NCBI GenBank assembly: GCA_905221605.1
Contig: CAJNDS010000491.1
Coordinates: 62,001-126,000 of the forward strand
Direction: 5' to 3'
From: Symbiodinium natans
Lineage: Eukaryota > Sar > Dinophyceae > Suessiales > Symbiodiniaceae
Length of the DNA stretch: 64,000 nt
Shown: positions 58,261 to 64,000 of the stretch, piece after piece
How the letters are laid out: each line of letters opens with the position of its first letter
How positions within the stretch are numbered: position 1 is the stretch's first letter
Position numbers and translations under genes: made by a program
The notes under the pieces: generated by a model
The model's input: only the letters and a program-made list of their open reading frames with translations
Database searches by the model: none
Told to the model about the DNA's origin: nothing

Positions 58261-58437
58261 TTTCTTTCTTTGGGGCTTGGGGCGAACCCCGCGCCAAGGC
58301 GCGCCCCTGTCTGCAGTCGGCTGTGTCAACTTCACCCGTTTGGGCCGGTTTTCGACCGGCCACCGTGGCTACTGCAGGGCTTTATCTTTATAAGAATCGC
58401 ATCTGGCCACAGCACAAAGGCCTCTTTAAATAATTAT

Positions 58438-58857
58438 TTTTGCAGATTCGTTGCAAGTTTTTTGCAGATGTGGGGTTTCGTGATTTTGCAGACGGGGCCC
58501 CGGGGCCCCTGGAGCATTGCAGCTTTGGTTGCAGATTTTTTGCAAGCCGGCTTGCAGATTTTTTGCAGACGGCCCGGCCAGGCAGAAAAGACACCATTCG
58601 GGTTTTGTCAATGGGCTTTCTATTAAATTAATAAGCAAAAACCACCGTTTGCAAGAAACATTGCAACAGAATCGCAAAAAATTCGCAACCAATTTCGCAA
58701 AAAATCTGCAGCCGAAGTCGCAAAAAACCTGCAACCCAATTTGCAATCCAAAAAACCGTTCGCAACAAATTTGCAACCCAGCCCACAACAAATCTGCAAG
58801 CCAAAAACCAGCCGCAATCCCAGCCCGCAACCCGGGCCGCAAAAAAAAATTATTTGG
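58438..58857. repeat. Mirrored TTTTTTGCAGA minisatellite (large imperfect palindrome)
   Basis: The left half repeats TTTTTTGCAGA-like units on the plus strand. The right half, from about 58640, repeats their reverse complement (GCAAAAAATCTGCAGCC, AATTTGCAACCC). The centre of symmetry is near 58.62 kb. Frames across it are repetitive and not counted as genes. Confidence 0.7.
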
Positions 58858-59082
58858 GCCCCCTGGCTCTGTGGCCATCCACATTTTATAACTTTATCTC
58901 TCTAGGCATGGGAGGCTAACTGGCCTGGCACAAATCAAAACAACGAGCCGTTTTGCCTCAGCACCGGTGCAGCATGCCGAGTTTCCCATGTCCTGAGCGT
59001 GTTGGAAACTGATTTGAGCTGCAAGAAGTGGAGAAAAGTCTCGGGACGGCAACAGCAGAGCAACTAATCAGCTCTCTCGCGA

Positions 59083-59376
59083 CTATCTCGCCGTTGCACA
59101 GGTCTCGGGCAGATTCCGAAGCGCGGAATGAGCAGCAGGAGTTGGTTCTGTGCTAAGCGCAGCAGATGCTGGAGCCCAAAGGCGGAGGTTCAGCTCAGCT
59201 TGAGGGAAAGTTTCAAGACCCTTTTTCACGTGAGACATCTGGCCTGGCCTGCCTACCGCTGTTACAATGACAAAGCCATCCAGCACAGTTTCCCTGGCAA
59301 CCTCGGCTCCAGATGCCAGGACGGGATGCCAACCCATCGCTTCACCTGCAGACTGTGCTGTTCCAGACAATGTCAT
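59083..59376 (-). CDS. Weak candidate exon
   Basis: The minus frame is open for 97 codons, including VARETVLDGFVIVTAVGRPG. The plus strand is open over part of the same stretch with a Cys-rich reading, so the strand is not certain. No splice sites are fixed. Confidence 0.28.
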   Translation of the reverse strand: MTLSGTAQSAGEAMGWHPVLASGAEVARETVLDGFVIVTAVGRPGQMSHVKKGLETFPQAELNLRLWAPASAALSTEPTPAAHSALRNLPETCATAR

Positions 59377-59531
59377 TCCACGTCACCATCCCGAGCGTGT
59401 CATGGCCGATGCCGTCTCTTGCAATGTGGGAGGCTATAAAACTCACTCCAAACTTCTGTGAGGTGCTTCCGGCATGCCGAATCTAAACGTCTTGCAGCCC
59501 CATGGCCTGGATTCCCAAGTCCATGGCACCT

Positions 59532-60002
59532 CTACTTGCAAGCTGGATCCCGGTCGGGGCTTCGAAGCTCCCGGCCATACAGGGTTGTGGCACTTCTGGG
59601 GCAGCTAAAATGCCAATGCCAACCCCCCACACTGACAGCACAAACAGAACCGAACCGGGTTCCACTGCGACGGTTCACCGGTGAGCAATGGCAGTGCACG
59701 TGTTCATCTAGTTGGGAAACTCTAGGCAAAGCCTGCAGATCTGAAGCCAAGTCGAATTGCGGCTTCGATGCTGGATGAACTACTGGATGACATTTAACAC
59801 ACAGAACTTGAGACAACTGCAGTTGACGACGTACAAAGCCGCAGCCCTTGCAGCCTAGAATAGCTGTCGGATCGCCAAAGCCACGACATCTCGCTTTGCT
59901 GAAGCAGGTTTGGAATAGATCCAATGAGCAGGCTTTTGTGATGTATTTGTGGTTCAATATCGGATAACCGCGCAACTTGCTGAACATTGTAACAATATCC
60001 AA
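59532..60002 (-). CDS. Weak candidate exon with CxxC motifs
   Basis: The minus frame near 59.92-59.78 kb reads LDLFQTCFSKARCRGFGDP followed by LGCKGCGF and LCVKCHPVVHP. Two CxxC pairs could bind zinc. The frame is long for this region, but exon borders and family are unknown. Confidence 0.3.
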   Translation of the reverse strand: MDIVTMFSKLRGYPILNHKYITKACSLDLFQTCFSKARCRGFGDPTAILGCKGCGFVRRQLQLSQVLCVKCHPVVHPASKPQFDLASDLQALPRVSQLDEHVHCHCSPVNRRSGTRFGSVCAVSVGGWHWHFSCPRSATTLYGRELRSPDRDPACK

Positions 60003-60471
60003 TAGTCATGATGCACGAACTCCTCCGGAAAGGGGGCTTCTGCTTCAATCGTTATGCCTTTTTCACAGCAGTTTCCTTTAGGATCTGTCAGGGCATTTGG
60101 ACACAGAGCCTATCGATTCTACAGGAAGCATCTCAATTTTGGAGAGATAACATTTGCGTAGCGTTGTAGGATGCTATTGGCAGACCATCGTCTAGCTGCC
60201 TACACACCAGCTGCCTTGTCAGGATAGGTGCATTGAAGGTCACCGAACTATTGTATACGACATCTGCCATCTGCTTTGCGCCGCGTTGGGCGCTCTAACT
60301 ACAAGCTTGCTGTGAATTTGTTGGCAACAGGCTATCTGTCGACATCTGTCGACAGCCGTGGACTCCTCAATCTGGTTGGTCCGTGGCCCACCTCATGCCA
60401 AGGGACCTGACTGCCATGAATCACCATCTCACTTTGCTGCCCCAAGTGTTTAGGGCCTTCCAAATCTCAGG

Positions 60472-60887
60472 CTAAGGATTTTGCAGGAGCTTTGGCCGGG
60501 GCCCTTCGCAAAGCTTGCTGACCTGCGGCAAGAACTCCCGGCACTTGAAGCGGCACTTCAACATGAGACACACCTGAATCGGGTAGTTCTGCTGGACAGC
60601 TTCCACATCTGCCGGCCTGGAATGCGGCACTGTCGCCGCCCAAGAGGGGAGGCTGCCGAAACCCTCAACGCAACGTGCCAGCAGGGCGGAATGCCGGCCA
60701 TGATGCGGCCAAGGAAGCGGTGGTCGAACTCGGGGAGGTTGCTCCCAAGGCCGACCTGAGAGTCTGGGCGCCCCAGATCTGAAGCCATCTGAAGCATGTG
60801 GCACGCCCGAAGCCATCTAAACCCCAATGGTGCACATGCAATACTTGCCGTAGGGCGATGCAGGTTCTGCAGCAAGGTGTCAACCAC
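60472..60887 (-). CDS. Weak candidate exon or exons
   Basis: Two overlapping minus frames are open. One contains VEAVQQNYPIQVCLMLKCRF and could end at a GT donor (CCGCAG|GTCAGC) near 60.53 kb after an acceptor CATTCCAG. The other contains SNLPEFDHRFLGRIMAGIPP. They cannot both be right, and neither matches a known family. Confidence 0.28.
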
Positions 60888-60899
60888 TGGTAGCGGAGA

Positions 60900-62960
60900 A
60901 AAGCTTCATCCTTACCCCGTCACGTAACCTCTCTCTAGGAATTCATCTGTTGAGTCGTGAAGGTAACAGGCGGGATGGGAGAAGAAACAGACAAACACAA
61001 TGGACACACACTAACTTGCGAACTAGCTTACATTTCATTGGGCAGCAAGTTTTCAAGTTATTAAGACGGGGAAACATCTGAACACATCTGCGCAGCGTGA
61101 TCCTGCTGGACACGTTGCCGTAGCTGAACTACTGTAGCAGCGTCAGCCTTTACCATTCCGTTGGCATTGTTTTGCATGAGCAGTTACATGCACCGGCCAG
61201 CAGTAGCAGCGCAGGGCTTTGAAGCCCACGGGCACATGGAGTTGTCACCGGTACAGAAGAATACAACTGACGACTCCTTTTGTCCCCGCGTTGCGACTGC
61301 AAATACTCCAAGGCTGACTGCAACTGGCGCGGCAATGGCCTCAGAGTCGTAGGGCATTCCGTGGCAAAAATTGCTTCACGTCTCGGAAGGGCTTACATGG
61401 GATGTTGCAATGCCAAGATGACACTGAAGTAGCCTTGCTGATTCAGCTGGGAGGCGCTGCTGGTTGAAAAGGCTTGTTGTCAAGATCCCGCACAGTGATG
61501 CGTCGGCAATGAAGGAAGAGACCTGAATGGGATCATGGCACACTGCGGCTCCTGTGGAACCAACTCTTGAACAAGCGCATTGATAGTATTGTAGCTTCAA
61601 AACATTGCTGTAGAGTTCCACTTTCACCCCGACCCCTCAATCAAGGAGACCTCTCGAATTTCGGGAATCAGTAACCTTCCTCTACAACCCCTACAGCCCT
61701 CTAACCCCCAAAGCCGAGTCATATCAAGCGGCGTGGGCACCAGCTTGTGGCGATGCCACCCTTGGGCTTCTCAAGTGCACCCGAATGGGTTTGGGATAGC
61801 AATCATCTAGCTCTCCTCTGTCGCACTGCAGGGTTTGGGGTTTAGAGGGATCATATGTTTGGGATGTTCCCCTTTTACTAACAGTCCTTAATAAGGACTA
61901 TATTGGGGAGCTCTATAAACCCCACTAAGGACTGTTAGTACAAGGGTGAACATCCCAAATCATATGGCGTGGTTTTGGGAATGGATTCAGAACCTCGGCA
62001 TGCAACCCTATGACAGCTGAAAATGGCTGATCCAGGCTACAGGACCTACAATATCTGAAGGCACCGAAGTGAAGTCGACAAATTTCAGCACAATGTTGAC
62101 CCACCCGCAAACACAGATACTTTGGGACTTTTTGGGAATGAAGGAACGAGCAAGACTCAACAATGAACGGATCCTGCAAATAGGTTTTGTATGTATGTCA
62201 TATGTCATCGTACAACACGTACATGCTTCTACTCCTATCACCTTTGAGTGGTTTGGAGACTTGAAATCTCGCTCCGGTTACTATGGAGTTGTGTTTTCCT
62301 GTATGCGAAGCGGTTCGGTGAGAGACTGATGTACAGTAGATCAATAAATGACGTCGGATATTCCACAGGACTTCTGCAAAGAGCTCCAGCCTTTCGAGGC
62401 TGTGTGAGGATTTCGCACATGGACATCATACTTGGACCATTTTTGGGAGGCAATGACTGCAAGCTTCAGGTGCCCGGTCCAAAAAAAGAAAGACGCTGTC
62501 TGTTGTCTACTGATGAGCCTACTGGCACCAGCAACGCTCGAAAAGACTTCAGGGACGCAAAAGCCGGAAAAGGGCACCTGGCATTCCCAACAAACTTTCA
62601 ACAAACATGCACAGGAACTAACAGGAAGCTTCATATTCCAAGTATGGCACAGCCCAAGTAAGACCACATCCCTGCTTCCCAGCCTGTCCAAACGCATGTG
62701 AGAGGTACGATGTGGACTCGCAACTCGTATAAACCTTACTAACATGACGATGTTCTGGAGGTGCAAGTGGACTCAAGCCCTCGCCCTTGCGGAGCAAATT
62801 TCGGGGAATGCTCAAAGGCATCGGCCGGTTCCGGTTGCAGCTGCACCCCCCCCCCCCCCACCCCCACCCTCACCACGGCTCCAAGATCACACGCTTTTAT
62901 GGCTGACAGCGCCAAGCGGCGTAGGTGCGATCGCCAACAATGGGTCTGCCGATGCCCGCC
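60900..62960. other. Gene-poor stretch
   Basis: The stretch contains an inverted-repeat element at 61858-61958, a decayed TTTAGGG repeat just to its left, and a C-rich run at 62847-62876. A minus frame near 62.35-62.47 kb (KWSKYDVHVRNPHTASKGW) and one at 61.4-61.55 kb are possible terminal exons without firm borders. Confidence 0.35.
61858..61958. mobile_element. Inverted-repeat element, AGTCCTTAAT family, 8 bp duplication
   Basis: The best-preserved copy. Ends GGGATGTTCCCC and GTGAACATCCC are mirrored, followed inward by TACTAACAGTCCTTAATAAGG and CTAAGGACTGTTAGTAC. The flanks are perfect ATCATATG copies at 61850-61857 and 61959-61966. Its host intron or spacer is unknown. Confidence 0.78.
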
Positions 62961-62969
62961 AGGTGCGAC

Positions 62970-63602
62970 CTGATCTGATGCGTCCGACCTCCAGGTCAAG
63001 CTGTCTGTGGGCGTCTTTCTCTGTGTGGCTGGCCTCTATCTCATACTTGTGACGTAAGCTACTGCTGTTTGCTTAAGAAGCCTTAGAAAATTCAAAATAG
63101 TGAGCCCTACACTGCTTACAAGAAAGAATAGTTTTTGTTTTCTGGGGGGGGTTCTAGATGGAACCTGTGAGGGGCTTGACGCGCAGGAGGGAGACGACAC
63201 TGCCACGCACAATGCCATCCGTGTCTTCTGATAGAGCGAATTCGTCCTGAGCGGCGTGATCTATACTATATATGTATATATATATACGTATATGCCGATA
63301 ATATCTTCTAATATAATAGCAATCATGATCATCAGAAACGTACGACATGCTAAAGTTCAAGGCTTTGCAAGATCTTGCAACCTGTCGCGAGCACCTCCTT
63401 GCAGACAAGAGTCCATGAGCTGGTACTCTGTTCGGGCCTTCAATTGGCGGCCATCTCAAGTCTCAAGCTACCCAAGCCTTACCGTCTTAGCCACCATGAT
63501 CTACGTTTGGGTTCCGCACCTCCTTGCCGTGGCTCGCCCAGACCACCTTCAATTGCGCCACTCCTCGCGACCTCTCGGTGGCCAGGCCGGCGATGATCAC
63601 AC
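62970..63602 (-). CDS. Unrecognised protein, three phase-matched exons
   Basis: Exons 63602..63520 (acceptor CCTCGGCAG, encoding [22 protein letters not shown] donor), 63246..63165 (acceptor CCGCTCAG, encoding [22 protein letters not shown] donor) and 63035..62970 (acceptor GAGATAG, encoding [18 protein letters not shown] donor). Phases agree throughout. The last part looks like a coiled coil. The gene continues to the left, perhaps to about 62.75 kb. An inverted-repeat element occupies much of the second intron. Confidence 0.55.
63058..63163. mobile_element. Inverted-repeat element filling an intron, partner of 18.9 kb copy
   Basis: The sequence shares GCTTAAGAA.CCTTAGA and CTTACAAGAAAGAATAG with the 18.86-18.97 kb copy. 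Its end GGGGGTTCTAGATGG is a decayed match to GGGTTCTTAGCGG. It takes up most of the 129 bp intron 63164..63036 and reaches to within two bases of the donor. Confidence 0.55.
63262..63296. repeat. Short (TA)n microsatellite
   Basis: TATA/TACG units within the intron upstream of exon 63246. Confidence 0.7.
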
Positions 63603-63786
63603 CTGCCGAGGAGGTCATGCAGATGGTGGCGGGCTGTACTTAAACCCTAACTTATGACAATCCTGATGCTTGGGAGCACTGAACCAACATGACGAGCTCC
63701 GACCTGGGCCTTCAAAGCAAGCACAAATTGACCCTGCTTCGGAGTTGACGCCGGCTAACGTTGCACCTGCCTTTGTTGAGGCCGTG

Positions 63787-64000
63787 CTATTTACAAAAAA
63801 GTTTCCCCGCTTCCTTAAGCATGATCAGAGGGGGTGTCTTGTTCAACTTCAGAGGGCCCTTTGTCGCAAGGGGCACACGCACGTTCGAACGCATTGGGCC
63901 CAACATGAACCGTCGACTCTCACCAGGGACCAGCCTCTGATCCACGGTGCCGAAAATGCAGCAATGGATCGCAGACAGAAGCACACGGTTGCAATATGTT
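63787..64000 (-). CDS. Terminal exon of a gene running off the right edge
   Basis: The minus frame is open to the stop at 63787. It encodes VDQRLVPGESRRFMLGPMRS, VRVPLATKGPLKLNK and a basic C terminus ending KLFCK. A possible acceptor (CACCGTGGATCAG) lies at about 63.94 kb; alternatively the exon continues to the edge. No domain recognised. Confidence 0.48.
   Translation of the reverse strand, partial: TYCNRVLLSAIHCCIFGTVDQRLVPGESRRFMLGPMRSNVRVPLATKGPLKLNKTPPLIMLKEAGKLFCK

Noticed and set aside
58030-58433. Poly-Ser, poly-Leu, poly-Phe, poly-Glu and poly-Lys open frames
   Set aside because: They are translations of the TTC microsatellite in different frames.
58426-58884. Minus-strand frame of 152 codons rich in Leu, Cys, Phe and Gln
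   Set aside because: It is a translation of the mirrored TTTTTTGCAGA minisatellite.

Overview
The window looks like nuclear DNA of a dinoflagellate, most plausibly of the Symbiodiniaceae/Suessiales type; the lineage is an inference. Supporting signs are many short coding exons whose junctions read AG|G, intron donors that are often GC and sometimes GA instead of GT, scattered TTTAGGG/CCCTAAA telomere-type repeats, abundant microsatellites, a base composition near 50% GC, and protein families typical of protist nuclear genomes. Nothing bacterial was seen: no operons, Shine-Dalgarno starts, rRNA, tRNA or CRISPR. Most real exons are too short, or lack an ATG, to stand out as open frames. They were found by reading both strands for open frames bounded by splice sites with matching phases.

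Every gene I can support lies on the minus strand, so the window reads as one unidirectional gene array. From right to left: a terminal exon at the right edge (63787-64000); a small exon chain (62970-63602); weak exon candidates (59-61 kb); a PDZ-domain protein (54476-57320); a voltage-gated-type cation channel with a complete four-exon model (47845-50243); a coiled-coil protein with five phase-matched exons (45482-47132); a two-exon gene (44347-44817); an intronless secreted alpha/beta hydrolase resembling kynurenine formamidase (42437-43405); an ankyrin-repeat gene (40.5-41.4 kb); unrecognised genes at 39-40 kb, 37.4 kb, 36.3-36.7 kb and 32-33.7 kb; a PRP4-like (CMGC/DYRK) protein kinase with about 13 exons and two N-terminal KOW-like repeats (25787-29377); a partial gene at 21-22 kb; a zinc-ribbon plus coiled-coil gene (18.5-20 kb); a secreted single-pass membrane protein with CCP..LDCC repeats (14487-15356); a coiled-coil gene (10.8-13.8 kb); a small ER/secreted Cys protein (8.8-10.4 kb); two larger unrecognised genes (5.3-7.3 and 1.5-5.0 kb); and a partial gene at the left edge.

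The most interesting non-genic signal is a set of about 65-115 bp inverted-repeat elements. Four share a core (AGTCCTTAAT.. and GGGATGTTCCCC-type ends) and sit at 17.2, 27.6, 52.1 and 61.9 kb. Each is flanked by a perfect 7-9 bp direct repeat, as expected for target-site duplications. A fifth element of different sequence (40.2 kb) also has a 9 bp duplication, and two related copies of another family (18.9 and 63.1 kb) both lie inside introns. They look like non-autonomous transposons of the introner type. Other structural features are a 190 bp almost pure C/T tract, a 350 bp TATATAGTAT minisatellite inside an intron, a 420 bp mirrored TTTTTTGCAGA minisatellite, and a telomere-type repeat at the centre of a degenerate palindrome.
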